A DNA stretch of 64,000 nucleotides from Hyphomicrobium nitrativorans NL23 (GCF_000503895.1 NC_022997.1:124001-188000), one strand, 5' to 3'; shown: positions 37,518-47,279, numbered from the stretch's first letter. The notes: generated by a model not told the origin, from the sequence alone. Translations and numbers: made by a program.

Positions 37518-39971
37518 ATGTTCTTCAAGAGGCGTAACAAGGAGAAACCGGCCGAGGCGGCGGATGCGTCCGAGGCCGAGAAAAAGGGCGATGTGCCGTC
37601 CGCCGAGAGCGCGGGCGCGCCGTCTCAGGGACAGGGGATTCCCGCGGACGCGCTGCGCCGGGGCGTCGACGCCTCCGCGCTCGGCTTCAAAACCACCGCC
37701 GACCTCGAACCGGACGATGGGCCGTTCGGCCAGGACCGCGCCCTCGCGGATCTCGATTTCGGCCTCAAAATGCGCGGGCGCGATTTCAATATTTTCGTAC
37801 TCGGGCCGCCGGGAGCGGGAAAGCGGACAGCCATCCTCGCTTATCTCTCGAACGCCCAACGCGGCACCGCCACGCCAGCGGACTGGGCTTATGTTCAGAG
37901 CTTCGAAGATCCGCATCGACTGCGCGCGCTCAAGTTCCCGGCCGGGCGTGCGCCTTTTCTCGCGGAGCGTGTCGCTGCCGCCGTGCGAGAGCTTCGCGCA
38001 ACCCTTCCCGCCGCATTCGCGGCGGAAGACTATCGCGCCCGGCACCGCGCTATTGAGGAAGACTATCGCAACGCGCACGACGACGCGCTCGATGCCCTCC
38101 ACGCCAAGGCCGCCGAACAGAACATCGCCGTGCTACGCACACCGCTCGGCTTCGGCATGGCGCCGATGCACGACGGCCAGGTGGTGAAGCCCGAAGTGTT
38201 CAACCAGCTTCCCCAGGTCATGCGGCGCGACGTGGAAAGCCGCGTCGTGACTTTGCAATCGGAGCTCGAAGCGATCCTTACGAGCGCGCCCGCGGTCGAT
38301 AAGGAACGGCGGCGCCAGCTTGCCGCGCTCGATGTCGAGACCGCGCGCCATCCCATCGAGGCTGCACTCGACGACGTCTCGCAAGACTTTGCGGACGTCC
38401 CGGAAGCAACGGCATTTCTGGCGGATCTGGAGCGCGATCTCGTTGCCAATGCGCAGGCGTTGCTCTCGTCCGCGACGCAGGACGCGTGCCTCGGCCGCTA
38501 CGTCGTCCATGTGGTCGTGACGCACGCGAAGGATGCAGGGGCGCCCGTCGTTTACGCGTCCGATTTCACGCCGGAGAGCCTGATCGGCTGCATAGCGCCC
38601 GCAGATGACACTTTAACACCCGCAACCGCCACACACCGCATCCTCGCGGGTGTGCTTCACATGGCGAACGGCGGTATGCTGGTGCTCGATGCGCGGGGCC
38701 TGATCGCCACACCGGAAACCCGGAACGCGCTCAAGCGCGCCCTCAAAACGGGAGAGATCCGGCTTGGTCCGGCGTCGCAGGACACCGATCCGATCCCGCT
38801 CGATGTCAAGGTGATCCTGCTTGGGACGCACCACGACGCCGAGCGTCTCGAAGCAGCCGATGCGGACTTCGGGCGTCTCTTCAAAGTGCGGGCGTGCTTC
38901 GAGCAGGCAATGCCGCGCAGCGCCGTGAACGACAACCGCCTGGCGCGCCTCATCGCGTCGATTGTGAAGACGCACGCGCTCAAGCCGTTCGACGCGGGTG
39001 GGGTCGCGCGGTTGATCGAGGATGCAAGCCGCATCGCCGGCCACCGCGACAAGGTCACGCTCAACATCGGGCGGATCTCCGACCTCGCGCGCGAAGCCGA
39101 TTTCTGGTCCAAGCACGCCGGACGCGACGTTACGACTGCCGAGGACGTGGCGCGTGCGATGAGCGAGCGCACGCAGCGGGCGGATCGCGTTCGCGAGCGG
39201 ACGGGCGCACCGAGCGCAGCCGCCCCCATTCCCGACAATGCGGCTGGAAAAAAGTCTGGACATACGATTGCGCTCAGCACCATCGAGGCAAGCGGCGTTC
39301 GCTCCGGACAAGCGCATCGCGTTGCCGCGCGCGCCCATATTGGACGGGGGCGCGTCACGGACATTGTGTGCACGCAAGCGCCCGACGCGATTCACGGGGA
39401 GATCGTGCGGAGTTACCTCGCCGGGACATTCGCGCGCGACATTCCCCTCGCACTCGCTGCGACGCTCGCCGTTGATCCGCCCCTTCGCGGTGCTGCCGAA
39501 AACGGCATAGCGCTCTCCAAGCTTCTCGCGCTCCTCTCGGCGCTTGCGGATCAGCCGTTGCGGCAGGATATGGCCGTGACAGGCGCGGTCGATCCATGGG
39601 GCGACGTGCAGCCGGTGGACGGGATCAACGACCAGATCGAAGCTTTTTTCGATGCCTGTCAGGCTCACGCTCTTTCGGGCACGCCGGGCGTTCTTGTTCC
39701 GGACGCCAATCGCGCGCATCTGATGCTGCGCGAGGACATCGTGGAGGCCGTGCGGAACGGGCGCTTCGCCGTTCACGCCGTCAAGACCGTGGACGAAGCG
39801 CTCACGCTCATAACGGGTTGCGAGGCAGGCGTGCGCGGCGCCGACGGAAAATTTGCCGCCGAGAGCGTGAACGGACGCATCGAAGCCAAGCTGCGGGCGT
39901 TCGCGGACGCCCAACGCACATTCGAGCGCGGCGCGGACAAGTCCCCGGGCGCTCGGGAGGGCCGCGCATGA
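37518..39971 (+). CDS. Lon-like AAA ATPase with substituted protease dyad
   Basis: 817 residues from ATG 37518 (a GTG at 37500 is possible). The N-terminal AAA_32-type region has LGPPGAGKRTAIL near residue 95 and a long helical insert with acidic and Arg-rich helices. Then ANGGMLVLDARGLIATPE and FGRLFKVRACF follow, and a C-terminal Lon protease-like domain (about 590-790) with LRQDMAVTGAVDPWGDVQPVDGI. Where active relatives have GDSAS this protein has ENGIA (Gly at about 663), and where they have NEKIEG it has NDQIEA (Gln at about 706). Both members of the Ser-Lys dyad are thus replaced, at the normal spacing of 43. It is probably a non-proteolytic ATPase. The next gene overlaps its stop (ATGA). 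Confidence 0.88.
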   Translation: MFFKRRNKEKPAEAADASEAEKKGDVPSAESAGAPSQGQGIPADALRRGVDASALGFKTTADLEPDDGPFGQDRALADLDFGLKMRGRDFNIFVLGPPGAGKRTAILAYLSNAQRGTATPADWAYVQSFEDPHRLRALKFPAGRAPFLAERVAAAVRELRATLPAAFAAEDYRARHRAIEEDYRNAHDDALDALHAKAAEQNIAVLRTPLGFGMAPMHDGQVVKPEVFNQLPQVMRRDVESRVVTLQSELEAILTSAPAVDKERRRQLAALDVETARHPIEAALDDVSQDFADVPEATAFLADLERDLVANAQALLSSATQDACLGRYVVHVVVTHAKDAGAPVVYASDFTPESLIGCIAPADDTLTPATATHRILAGVLHMANGGMLVLDARGLIATPETRNALKRALKTGEIRLGPASQDTDPIPLDVKVILLGTHHDAERLEAADADFGRLFKVRACFEQAMPRSAVNDNRLARLIASIVKTHALKPFDAGGVARLIEDASRIAGHRDKVTLNIGRISDLAREADFWSKHAGRDVTTAEDVARAMSERTQRADRVRERTGAPSAAAPIPDNAAGKKSGHTIALSTIEASGVRSGQAHRVAARAHIGRGRVTDIVCTQAPDAIHGEIVRSYLAGTFARDIPLALAATLAVDPPLRGAAENGIALSKLLALLSALADQPLRQDMAVTGAVDPWGDVQPVDGINDQIEAFFDACQAHALSGTPGVLVPDANRAHLMLREDIVEAVRNGRFAVHAVKTVDEALTLITGCEAGVRGADGKFAAESVNGRIEAKLRAFADAQRTFERGADKSPGAREGRA

Positions 39972-40834
39972 TCACGCATGTGGCGGAGGCCGGAGAACAG
40001 CGGGGCCGTGTCGTGCTGTGGATGGGGGGCGCCGACGACCCGCAACAGACCGCAATCGAGGCTGCGTTCCGCCTTGCGCAGGCCTTCCAGGCGGAGGTCG
40101 AGAGCCTGTTCGTGGCGGACCATCAGCTTTTCGATTTCGCTGCACTGCCGTTTGCGCGCGAGGTCCCGCTTTCAGGCCGAGGATCTCGAAAGCTTACGGC
40201 CGAGGCGCTTGCTCGGCAGATGAAGGCTCACGCGTCGTCGCTTCAGCGCCGCGTGCTCGCGCAGGCGAAGGCCGCAGACGTGAGAGCGGAAGCGCACATC
40301 GTTCGCGCAGAGCCCGTGCATGCTCTCGCCGAAGCCTGCGCGCGCAACGGCCCATGGAACGTGGTGACCATGGGTATGCCCATCCGGCGAGGCAACGGAA
40401 TGTCGCTCACAAGCGTGTTCGAGACGGTGCACGCCACGACCGGGGTCGTCGTCGCCGGACCCAAGGCCCAGCGCACCAGCGGACCCGTCATCGCCATCAT
40501 CGACGACCTCGACCGGACGATGCCCATGATGCGCGCCGCGCGCCGTATCGCGGCGGCGACGGCGAGCGAAGCGCGGCTCTGCCTTCTCGATGAAGCGCAC
40601 GGCCACGACGCGTGGCTGGAAGGACAGGTGCGGCTTGCGCTCGGTGCAACACCGGCGGTGAAGCTCGACGTCGTGGACATGGGCCTCGAAAGCCCGCGAT
40701 CGGTGGCGCAGACACTGCGCCGGGAGGGCGCGGGATTCGTCATCGCGCGCTTCGGCGGCCATTTCGTGCGGGACGAAGAGGATGTGGCACCGCTGGCGGA
40801 GATCCTGGAAGGTCCGCTTTTTCTCGTGCGCTGA
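39968..40834 (+). CDS. Universal stress protein-like protein coupled to the Lon-like gene
   Basis: 288 residues. The ATG overlaps the TGA of the Lon-like gene, which fixes the start and shows translational coupling. The N-terminal half has a USP-like pattern (VVLWMGGADDPQQTAIEAAFRLAQ, VESLFVAD, NVVTMGMPIRRGNGMSLTSVFETVHATTGVVVAG). The second half repeats an alpha/beta pattern (PVIAIIDDLDRTMPMMRAARRIA). The usual G-x2-G-x9-G ATP motif is not clear. The pairing with a protease-dead Lon ATPase suggests a joint function. Family assignment is moderate. Confidence 0.65.
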   Translation: MITHVAEAGEQRGRVVLWMGGADDPQQTAIEAAFRLAQAFQAEVESLFVADHQLFDFAALPFAREVPLSGRGSRKLTAEALARQMKAHASSLQRRVLAQAKAADVRAEAHIVRAEPVHALAEACARNGPWNVVTMGMPIRRGNGMSLTSVFETVHATTGVVVAGPKAQRTSGPVIAIIDDLDRTMPMMRAARRIAAATASEARLCLLDEAHGHDAWLEGQVRLALGATPAVKLDVVDMGLESPRSVAQTLRREGAGFVIARFGGHFVRDEEDVAPLAEILEGPLFLVR

Positions 40835-41028
40835 ACGGTCTCTCACCTCGCCCGGCCCAACTCGGGATCGTTCTCGCGGAGCAGCGACCCTATTGGGGAC
40901 TTGTCCGCCCGCGAGGCAGAGATTATCAGCTCCTTTCGGGGACGACCGCCGACGCTTTTCGCCGTGTTCCCTCACTCCAAAGATGGTGACCGACCGCTCG
41001 TGAGCGACCGGCCACGAAAGGCCTCACC

Positions 41029-41760
41029 ATGACCTGGCTGGATGCACTCGGGATCGATACCGCCTACGCGCTTCAGATCCTCAAGATTATCGGCATCGAC
41101 ATCGTGCTCGCGGGCGACAACGCCGTCGTGATCGCCATGGCGTGCCGGATGCTCCCGCCCAAACAGCGCATGATGGGCATCCTGCTCGGGGCAGGGGTGG
41201 CGATCCTGCTGCGCGTCGTCTTCACGCTCGTGGTGCAGCAACTGCTCGACGTGCCGCTTCTGAAACTCGCTGGCGGATTTCTGCTGGTCTGGATCGCGCT
41301 CAAGCTCGTCACAGCGAGCGATCCTGAGGATCATAACGTCAAGAGCGGGACGAGCCTGTGGGAAGCCGTGCGCATCATCGCCATCGCCGATATCGTGATG
41401 AGCCTCGACAATGTGCTTGCTATCGCGGCGGCCGCGCACGGGGATCCGATGCTGATCGTGTTCGGCCTCGCGCTTTCGGTTCCGCTCGTCGTCGGCGGTG
41501 CGACGCTCATCACCTCGCTGCTCGTGCGCTTTCCCATTCTTATCTGGGGCGGGGCGGCGTTGCTCGGTTGGGTCGCGGGCGAGTTGATCGCGACGGAGCC
41601 GCTGCTCGCAGGCGTGATGCACAGCGTGGGAGAGGCGCTCGGCCTCACGGCCAAAGGCGTCGCGCGGGTGTTCGAGGTGCTGGGCGTCATCGTCGTCGTG
41701 TCCATCGGACTCGCGATCCGGCGCTCGGCGGATCCGGCCCGCAGCGACGGCACAACCTGA
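41029..41760 (+). CDS. TerC/YjbE family integral membrane protein
   Basis: 243 residues, about seven hydrophobic helices. Signatures of the TerC family: IDIVLAGDNAVVIAMACR near residue 23, the paired motif IAIADIVMSLDNVLAIAAAA near 117, and Asp/Asn residues in membrane segments. Members export Mn2+ or load metals into exported proteins. A leader of about 195 bases precedes it, with an AAAGG site nine bases upstream of the ATG; I cannot fit the yybP-ykoY manganese riboswitch to it. It is followed by mutM after 15 bases, probably co-transcribed. Confidence 0.9.
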   Translation: MTWLDALGIDTAYALQILKIIGIDIVLAGDNAVVIAMACRMLPPKQRMMGILLGAGVAILLRVVFTLVVQQLLDVPLLKLAGGFLLVWIALKLVTASDPEDHNVKSGTSLWEAVRIIAIADIVMSLDNVLAIAAAAHGDPMLIVFGLALSVPLVVGGATLITSLLVRFPILIWGGAALLGWVAGELIATEPLLAGVMHSVGEALGLTAKGVARVFEVLGVIVVVSIGLAIRRSADPARSDGTT

Positions 41761-41775
41761 GGATCATGGCGCGTC

Positions 41776-42663
41776 ATGCCTGAGCTGCCCGAGGTCGAAA
41801 CCGTTCGGAGAGGCCTCCAACGCGCCTTCGTGGGCCAGGTCATCCGGCGCATGGACGTCCGCCGTCCTGACCTGCGGTTTCCGTTTCCCGAGCGCTTCGC
41901 CGAGCGCCTCACGGGCGCGCGGGTGCTCTCTCTCGACCGGCGGGCCAAATATCTCGTCGCACGGCTTTCGACAGGCGAAGCCCTTCTCATGCACCTCGGC
42001 ATGACGGGGCGGTTCCACGTCAAGAACGCGGACGAGACGGATGCGCGGCTGATGGGCGATTACGCCTATGGCACGGCCGCCGAAGAGCGGCATCTGCATG
42101 CGCTCTTCGCGCTCGCGGATGGCGCGGAGGTTGCGTACTTCGACCCGCGCCGCTTCGGCTACATGCTGCTGATCCCCGATGCGGAATTCGACGCCCATCC
42201 GATGATGCGCGGACTTGGCGTGGAGCCGCTGACGGCAGGCCTGGACGCGCACTATCTCGCGGCCCGCGCGCACGGGGCGCGCCGCGATCTCAAGGCGTTT
42301 CTTCTCGACCAGCGTATCATCGCCGGGCTCGGCAACATCTACGTGGCCGAAGCCCTGTTCCGGGCCGGGCTCAAGCCCTCGCGGCCAGCATCCGTCCTGG
42401 CAACGCCGGGCGGAAAGCCGACGCGGTACGCGGAGCGGCTCACCGGCACCATCAAGGCTGTTCTGGAAGACGCAATCGCAGCCGGGGGATCGACACTTCG
42501 CGATTACCGCCATGCCGACGGGCAAAGCGGCAGCTTCCAGGCCACGTTCGAAGTCTACGGCCGGGAAGGCGAGCCTTGCGTCCGGCCCGGCTGCCGGGGC
42601 ATCGTGCAACGCAGCATCCAGGGCGGCCGGTCGAGCTTCCATTGTCCGGTCTGCCAACGCTGA
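41776..42663 (+). CDS. mutM: Formamidopyrimidine-DNA glycosylase (Fpg/MutM)
   Basis: 295 residues beginning MPELPEVETVRRGLQ: the catalytic Pro1 and Glu2 are exposed after Met removal, and Lys is in RRAKYLVARL. The H2TH region is QRIIAGLGNIYVAEALF, and the C-terminal zinc finger has Cys in CVRPGCRG and FHCPVCQR. It excises 8-oxoguanine and FapyG and nicks the strand by beta,delta-elimination. The N-terminus, H2TH and zinc finger are complete. A palindromic repeat follows two bases after the stop. Confidence 0.98.
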   Translation: MPELPEVETVRRGLQRAFVGQVIRRMDVRRPDLRFPFPERFAERLTGARVLSLDRRAKYLVARLSTGEALLMHLGMTGRFHVKNADETDARLMGDYAYGTAAEERHLHALFALADGAEVAYFDPRRFGYMLLIPDAEFDAHPMMRGLGVEPLTAGLDAHYLAARAHGARRDLKAFLLDQRIIAGLGNIYVAEALFRAGLKPSRPASVLATPGGKPTRYAERLTGTIKAVLEDAIAAGGSTLRDYRHADGQSGSFQATFEVYGREGEPCVRPGCRGIVQRSIQGGRSSFHCPVCQR

Positions 42664-42665
42664 TC

Positions 42666-42773
42666 CTCTAGAACGCCCGATCCGACGAGATCGGATCGGA
42701 CGCTCTAGATCTTTGATGAGACCGATGATTCACGCTTCGGACTGATAAGGTCCGAAGCGATCATGGTCTAGCG
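42666..42773 (+). repeat. Palindromic intergenic repeat, family A (complete copy, about 108 bp)
   Basis: Between mutM and the enoyl-CoA hydratase gene. The first palindrome has arms GATCCGA and TCGGATC around CGAGA (42680-42698). Then come TCTTTGATGAGACC and a GATTC (a GANTC methylation site). The second palindrome is GCTTCGGAC...GTCCGAAGC (42734-42758), and the element ends GATCATGGTCTAGCG. The same order, reversed, is seen at 1-97; a shorter version is at 53567-53636. It is bounded by CTCTAG and TCTAG. Confidence 0.85.
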
Positions 42774-42787
42774 AAAGGCGGCACGGC

Positions 42788-43576
42788 ATGGCGGGAACGG
42801 AGACGACGTTCGAGACGATCCTGGTCGAGACGCGCGGGCGCGTGGGGCTGATCACGCTCAACCGGCCGGGCCAGCTCAACGCGCTCAACGATCAGCTCAT
42901 TGCCGAGCTGAACCAAGCGCTCGACGTTTTTGAAGCGGATGAGGGGATCGGCGCCATCGTCGTCACCGGATCCGAAAAGGCATTCGCGGCGGGCGCCGAC
43001 ATCAAGGAGATGCAGGCCAAGACCTACATGGAGGCCTACAAGGGCGACTTCATCGCGAGTTGGGACCGCATCTCCCGCGCGCGCAAGCCCGTGATCGCGG
43101 CGGTGGCGGGCTTCGCGCTCGGCGGCGGTTGCGAGCTTGCCATGAGCTGCGATCTCATCCTCGCCGCCGACACTGCCAAGTTCGGGCAGCCCGAAATCAA
43201 GCTCGGCATCATGCCGGGCGCCGGCGGCACGCAGAGGCTTATCCGCGCGGTCGGAAAATCGAAGGCGATGGAGCTGTGCCTCACGGGACGGCTGATGGAT
43301 GCGGAAGAAGCGGAGCGGGCCGGGTTGGTCGCGCGCATCGTGCCGGCGGCGGAATTGCTCGACGATGCGCTCAAGACCGCGGAGACCATCGCGTCGATGT
43401 CGCTCACCGCTGCGATGATGACCAAGGATTGCGTCAATCGCGCCCACGAGACGACGCTGGCGGAAGGCATCCGCTACGAGCGGCGCACGTTCCACGCCAT
43501 GTTCGCCACCCACGATCAGAAGGAGGGGATGGCGGCCTTTACCGAGAAGCGCCGTCCCCGGTTCCGGAACGCGTGA
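42788..43576 (+). CDS. Enoyl-CoA hydratase
   Basis: 262 residues from ATG 42788. Crotonase-fold features: oxyanion-hole segment [12 protein letters not shown] near residue 63, [13 protein letters not shown] near 110 with the first catalytic Glu, and [18 protein letters not shown] with the second Glu. Close to FadB1x/PaaF-type short-chain enoyl-CoA hydratases, which hydrate trans-2-enoyl-CoA in beta-oxidation or related routes. No other beta-oxidation gene is adjacent. Its last 38 bases overlap the convergent membrane-protein gene at 43539. Confidence 0.93.
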   Translation: MAGTETTFETILVETRGRVGLITLNRPGQLNALNDQLIAELNQALDVFEADEGIGAIVVTGSEKAFAAGADIKEMQAKTYMEAYKGDFIASWDRISRARKPVIAAVAGFALGGGCELAMSCDLILAADTAKFGQPEIKLGIMPGAGGTQRLIRAVGKSKAMELCLTGRLMDAEEAERAGLVARIVPAAELLDDALKTAETIASMSLTAAMMTKDCVNRAHETTLAEGIRYERRTFHAMFATHDQKEGMAAFTEKRRPRFRNA

Positions 43577-44204
43577 CGCGGGTTTGCGTCATCGCGGACA
43601 TGACGCACAATGCGATGATCGCGATCCCGCCCCACAGGAACACCTCGTTGGCGGCCCAGTCGCCTCTCAAGGTCGCGAGCTTCCCGTCCCCGATCATGTA
43701 GGCAAGGCCGAGACCGACCGCGCCGCCGTGGGCGATGGTGAGGATCAGCGGCGGAACGGGCCAATTGCGGGCGTTGCCCAACAGAATTCCGTAGATCCCG
43801 AGCGACGCTGCGAAGACCGCAGCGCCCGTGGCGTATTGAAACGCGTGGCGCCAGACGAGATCCGAGAGCGTGTACATGGCGAACAACGCAGACGCGCCCC
43901 ATGCGTAGACGAATGCGGCGAGCCAGACGTTGCATCTCAGCGCTTCCTTGACGACCGCTGGCCCTTCCTGTCCGGCAAGGGGGTGGCTTCCACGCGACCA
44001 CAACGGCGCGTTGATGCCGAGCCCGGTGCCGACGACCAGCGCCACCAGGAGGCCTGCCGCCAGCGCCGGCAGAAAGCGATCGCCGCGTCCGGCGCCCAGC
44101 ACCATCATCGTGATGCTCACCGCGGCCGCCAACAGCAGCCACGGAAGAAGCGGCCGAAGCGAAATGCCCGGAGCGAAAGCCCGCCCATGCTGATTGATGC
44201 TCAT
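43539..44204 (-). CDS. Polytopic membrane protein (tandem paralog, downstream member)
   Basis: About 221 residues from [10 protein letters not shown] (ATG 44204). Six or so hydrophobic helices: [65 protein letters not shown], and a final [22 protein letters not shown]. It shares the layout and the terminal DWA-N--F motif with the protein encoded just upstream, so the two are paralogs. The start is 14 bases after the upstream stop. No family function is recognised; a respiratory- or transport-linked role is possible but not shown. The tail overlaps the convergent enoyl-CoA hydratase gene. Confidence 0.7.
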   Translation of the reverse strand: MSINQHGRAFAPGISLRPLLPWLLLAAAVSITMMVLGAGRGDRFLPALAAGLLVALVVGTGLGINAPLWSRGSHPLAGQEGPAVVKEALRCNVWLAAFVYAWGASALFAMYTLSDLVWRHAFQYATGAAVFAASLGIYGILLGNARNWPVPPLILTIAHGGAVGLGLAYMIGDGKLATLRGDWAANEVFLWGGIAIIALCVMSAMTQTRVTRSGTGDGASR

Positions 44205-44217
44205 TCCGGAGACTTGC

Positions 44218-44811
44218 CTAGGAAGATTTCTTGGGCGCGTCAATCAACGCGTGTGCCGAGATGACCGCGAGACCGAGCGCGCCGAAGAGGAAGATGGCGT
44301 TTCCGGCCCAATCGGCCTTGCGCGTGTAGAGGAACTCCTTGTTGGGGTCGATGCCGAGGCCGATCATGGTGACGATCATGCCCACGAGTTGGCCGATGCC
44401 GAGATACCGGCCGATCTTGAGCATGGTCTCGTCTTCACGGCCTTGCGCTGCGTCCTTGGACAGCATCCAGGAAAAGCCGAGGCACAGCAGGCCCACGCCC
44501 ACGAACGCGGCAGAGAAGTGCGACCACTCCCGCCAGTACATGACCAGCGTATAGATCAGGATCAGCGCCGCACCGCCCCAGAGCCAGATCAAGCCCATGT
44601 AGCGGGCGGTCGTGGCCTCGATCAGGCTCCGCTTTGCGCCCGCGCGGGTCAGGCTTCTGCGCTCGGTGACGCCGACGGCCGCGAGAAGCAGACTTACGAA
44701 TGCGGTCGTCGCGAGCAGCGCCACCGGCTCCTCAGCCTGCGCTGAATAAACGGCGGCGGCGAGCCCAAGGCCGAGGATCAGCCCCCAGCCAATGATGGTG
44801 TGAATGCTCAT
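44218..44811 (-). CDS. Polytopic membrane protein (tandem paralog, upstream member)
   Basis: 197 residues, MSIHTIIGWGLILGLGLAAAV at the start. About six helices, including IWLWGGAALILIYTLVMYW and FVGVGLLCLGFSWML, with a conserved charged stretch DETMLKIGRYLGIGQLVGM, and ending DWAGNAIFLFGALGLAVISA. Both the aromatic-rich W-x-GGA-type helix (compare [15 protein letters not shown] in the neighbour) and the DWA-N-IF-F end recur in the next gene. This is a tandem duplication with moderate divergence. Unknown function. Confidence 0.7.
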   Translation of the reverse strand: MSIHTIIGWGLILGLGLAAAVYSAQAEEPVALLATTAFVSLLLAAVGVTERRSLTRAGAKRSLIEATTARYMGLIWLWGGAALILIYTLVMYWREWSHFSAAFVGVGLLCLGFSWMLSKDAAQGREDETMLKIGRYLGIGQLVGMIVTMIGLGIDPNKEFLYTRKADWAGNAIFLFGALGLAVISAHALIDAPKKSS

Positions 44812-44909
44812 CGCGGTGTTCCCCCTGCCCTGATCCAGCGTGTTCGAACGCAGATGCTCTTACACCACTTTTCGAAAGGCTGGGAAGCGCGCTGCGAGCA
44901 ACTCTCTTC

Positions 44910-45047
44910 TGTCATCCCGTCCGAAGCGAAGCGGAGCGCCGGGACCCAGCGCTAGAGCCGTCGAAGACGCGATATTTTTGCGATAGAAGGTTTTGCTAGG
45001 TCCCGGCTCGGCGCTCCGGCTTCCGCCGTCGCTTGGCCGGGATGACA
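44910..45047. repeat. Inverted-repeat element, family C (copy 1)
   Basis: Bounded by TGTCATCCCG and CGGGATGACA. Core: CGTCGAAGACGCGATATTT and GCGATAGAAGGTTTTGC, then TAGGTCCCGGCTC. It sits three bases after the argF stop. A second copy with the same core is at 49837-50031. Probably a non-autonomous dispersed element; no ORF inside. Confidence 0.75.
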
Positions 45048-45049
45048 TT

Positions 45050-45985
45050 TCAGACGGCGCCCAGGCACCAGGCGAGAATGGCCTTCTGGGCGTGGAGGCG
45101 GTTCTCCGCCTCATCGAACACCACCGATTGCGGCCCTTCGAGCACGCTCTCCGTCACCTCGTTGCCGCGATAGGCCGGCAGGCAGTGCATGAAGATCGCG
45201 CCTTTCGCGGCCTTTGCCATCAGAGCCTCGTCGACCATGTAGGGCTTCAGAAGCTTCTTGCGGCGGGCTTCGTCCGTGTCGCCCATCGACACCCACGTAT
45301 CGGTCACGATGCAATCGACGCCACTCACGGCTTTCGCCGCGTCCTTCATGATGGTGACGTTCGCCTTTTCACGGCGCACCCAGTCCACGATGTCTTCTTT
45401 CGGCCGCAACTCGTCGGGGCAGGCCACGCGCAGCTCGAAGCCGAACTTGGCCGCAGCATGCATCCAGGAGGCCGCCACGTTGTTGCCGTCGCCGACCCAG
45501 GCCACCTTGCGCCCTTTGATGGGCCCGATGCTCTCCTCGAAGGTCAGGATGTCGGCCATGATCTGGCAGGGATGCGATTTGTCGGTCAGGCCGTTGATCA
45601 CCGGCACCGTGGAATTCTTCGCAAGCTCAAGCAGCGTGTCGTGCGAATTGGCACGCAGCATGACGGCATCCGCATAGCGCGACAGCACGCGCGCGGTGTC
45701 GGAAATGCTCTCTCCGCGCCCGAGCTGAAGGTCGTTCTGGTTCAGCATGATCGTCTGGCCGCCGAGCTGACGCATGGCGATGTCGAACGACACACGCGTC
45801 CGCGTCGACGGTTTCTCGAAGATCAGCACGAGAACGTCGTCCGCGATGCCTTTCGGGCGCAGTTTCACGGGCACGCGCTTGCCGGCCGCCTTCATCGTGT
45901 GGGCGGCGTCGATGATGCGACGGAGCGTGCGGGCGTCGATCTCGTCGAGATCGAGGAAATGTCGAATAGCGGAGGGTTTGGCCAT
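45050..45985 (-). CDS. argF: Ornithine carbamoyltransferase
   Basis: 311 residues from [17 protein letters not shown] (ATG 45985); the longer frame to 46165 is not protein-like. Carbamoyl-phosphate site [13 protein letters not shown] near residue 52, the [11 protein letters not shown] motif near 130, the ornithine-binding [10 protein letters not shown]-type region (here DTWVSMGD), and [13 protein letters not shown] near the end. It makes citrulline from ornithine and carbamoyl phosphate. It follows argD on the same strand after 37 bases, so an argD-argF operon is likely. Confidence 0.97.
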   Translation of the reverse strand: MAKPSAIRHFLDLDEIDARTLRRIIDAAHTMKAAGKRVPVKLRPKGIADDVLVLIFEKPSTRTRVSFDIAMRQLGGQTIMLNQNDLQLGRGESISDTARVLSRYADAVMLRANSHDTLLELAKNSTVPVINGLTDKSHPCQIMADILTFEESIGPIKGRKVAWVGDGNNVAASWMHAAAKFGFELRVACPDELRPKEDIVDWVRREKANVTIMKDAAKAVSGVDCIVTDTWVSMGDTDEARRKKLLKPYMVDEALMAKAAKGAIFMHCLPAYRGNEVTESVLEGPQSVVFDEAENRLHAQKAILAWCLGAV

Positions 45986-46022
45986 GGCGCTTGGGCCGGC
46001 TCCAGGTTCCGGGGTTAAGATT

Positions 46023-47279
46023 TCAGGTTTGCGATTTGGAAACGGCGGCGAGCGCGCGTGCGAGGCGGTCGAGACCCTCGCTGATTTCGTGCTCTGCGAC
46101 GTTGAGGGGCGGGATGACGCGCACGACGTTGTCGCCCGCGCCGACGACGAGAAGTCCCTCGGCAAGGGCTGCCGTCACGACGTCGCGCGGCTCAGCGTTC
46201 ACCTTGATGCCCGTGAGCAGCCCTTGGCCGCGGATCTCGGTGACGAGCGCGGGAAACTGGTCCTGAAGCCGCGCCAAGCCCTGGCGCATATGCTGGCCCT
46301 TCTGCTCGACGCCTTCGAGAAAGCCCGGTTCGAGCATGATGTCGAGTAGCGTCGTGCCGACGGCCATGGCCAGCGGATTGCCGCCGAACGTGGAGCCGTG
46401 GGTGCCGGGCGTGAGGCCAGCCGCTGCCGCTTCGGTCGCGAGCACCGCGCCCACCGGGAAGCCGCCGCCGAGCCCTTTGGCGACCGCCATGATATCGGGC
46501 GCGATGCCGGCCCACTCGTGCGAGAAGAGCTTGCCCGAGCGGCCCATGCCGGTCTGCACCTCGTCGAGCACCAGCAGGATGCCCGCCTCGTCGCAGAGCG
46601 CGCGGAGGCCTCTGAGGTAGTCGGCCGGGGGAACGTGGACACCGCCCTCGCCCTGCACGGGCTCGATCATGACGGCGGCCGTCTCCGGGCCGATCGCGGC
46701 GCGAACAGCTTCGAGATCGGCAAACGGCACGTGATCGAAGCCCGGCGCTTCGGGGCCGAAGCCTTCGAGATATTTTTCGTTGCCCGCCGCCGCGAGGGTG
46801 GCGAGCGTGCGGCCATGGAAAGCGCCGCGGCAGGTCACGATCCGCCACCGCTCCGGCTGCCCGGAGACGAAATGATAGCGCCGTGCGGCCTTGATCGCGC
46901 CTTCGCAGGCTTCCGCGCCCGAATTGCAGAAAAATACCCGGTCGGCGAACGTGGCCGCGACGAGCCGCGCGGCCAGGTCTTCCTGGCCCGCGACGCGGTA
47001 GAGGTTGGATGTGTGCCAGAGCTTGCCGGCCTGCTCGGTCAGCGCCGCAACGAGCCGGGGATGCGCATGGCCGAGCGCATTGACGGCGACGCCCGAGCCG
47101 AAATCGAGATAGCGCGCGCCGTCCTCGGTTTCGAGCCAGGAGCCCTCGCCCCGGGCGAACACGACGTCCTGGCGCGCATACGTCCCCATGACGGCAGGCG
47201 GCGCGGAGCGCGACGGGCCCCGAGAGGCACCCGCATCCTGGCTGGACGAGGCTCTGAGGGGTTTGGACATGGCGCCCAT
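46023..47279 (-). CDS. argD: Acetylornithine aminotransferase
   Basis: About 418 residues if it starts at 47279 ([14 protein letters not shown] nearby); an ATG at 47189 ([11 protein letters not shown]) would match shorter ArgD proteins and the intervening residues are low complexity. Class-III aminotransferase with [46 protein letters not shown], the PLP lysine in [14 protein letters not shown], and [14 protein letters not shown]. It converts N-acetylglutamate semialdehyde to N2-acetylornithine (and often N-succinyl-LL-DAP). First gene of the argD-argF pair. Confidence 0.95.
   Translation of the reverse strand: MGAMSKPLRASSSQDAGASRGPSRSAPPAVMGTYARQDVVFARGEGSWLETEDGARYLDFGSGVAVNALGHAHPRLVAALTEQAGKLWHTSNLYRVAGQEDLAARLVAATFADRVFFCNSGAEACEGAIKAARRYHFVSGQPERWRIVTCRGAFHGRTLATLAAAGNEKYLEGFGPEAPGFDHVPFADLEAVRAAIGPETAAVMIEPVQGEGGVHVPPADYLRGLRALCDEAGILLVLDEVQTGMGRSGKLFSHEWAGIAPDIMAVAKGLGGGFPVGAVLATEAAAAGLTPGTHGSTFGGNPLAMAVGTTLLDIMLEPGFLEGVEQKGQHMRQGLARLQDQFPALVTEIRGQGLLTGIKVNAEPRDVVTAALAEGLLVVGAGDNVVRVIPPLNVAEHEISEGLDRLARALAAVSKSQT

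Noticed and set aside
40835-41028. Possible yybP-ykoY manganese riboswitch before the TerC gene
   Set aside because: TerC genes often have one, but I could not fit the conserved core to this leader; an Infernal scan would be decisive.
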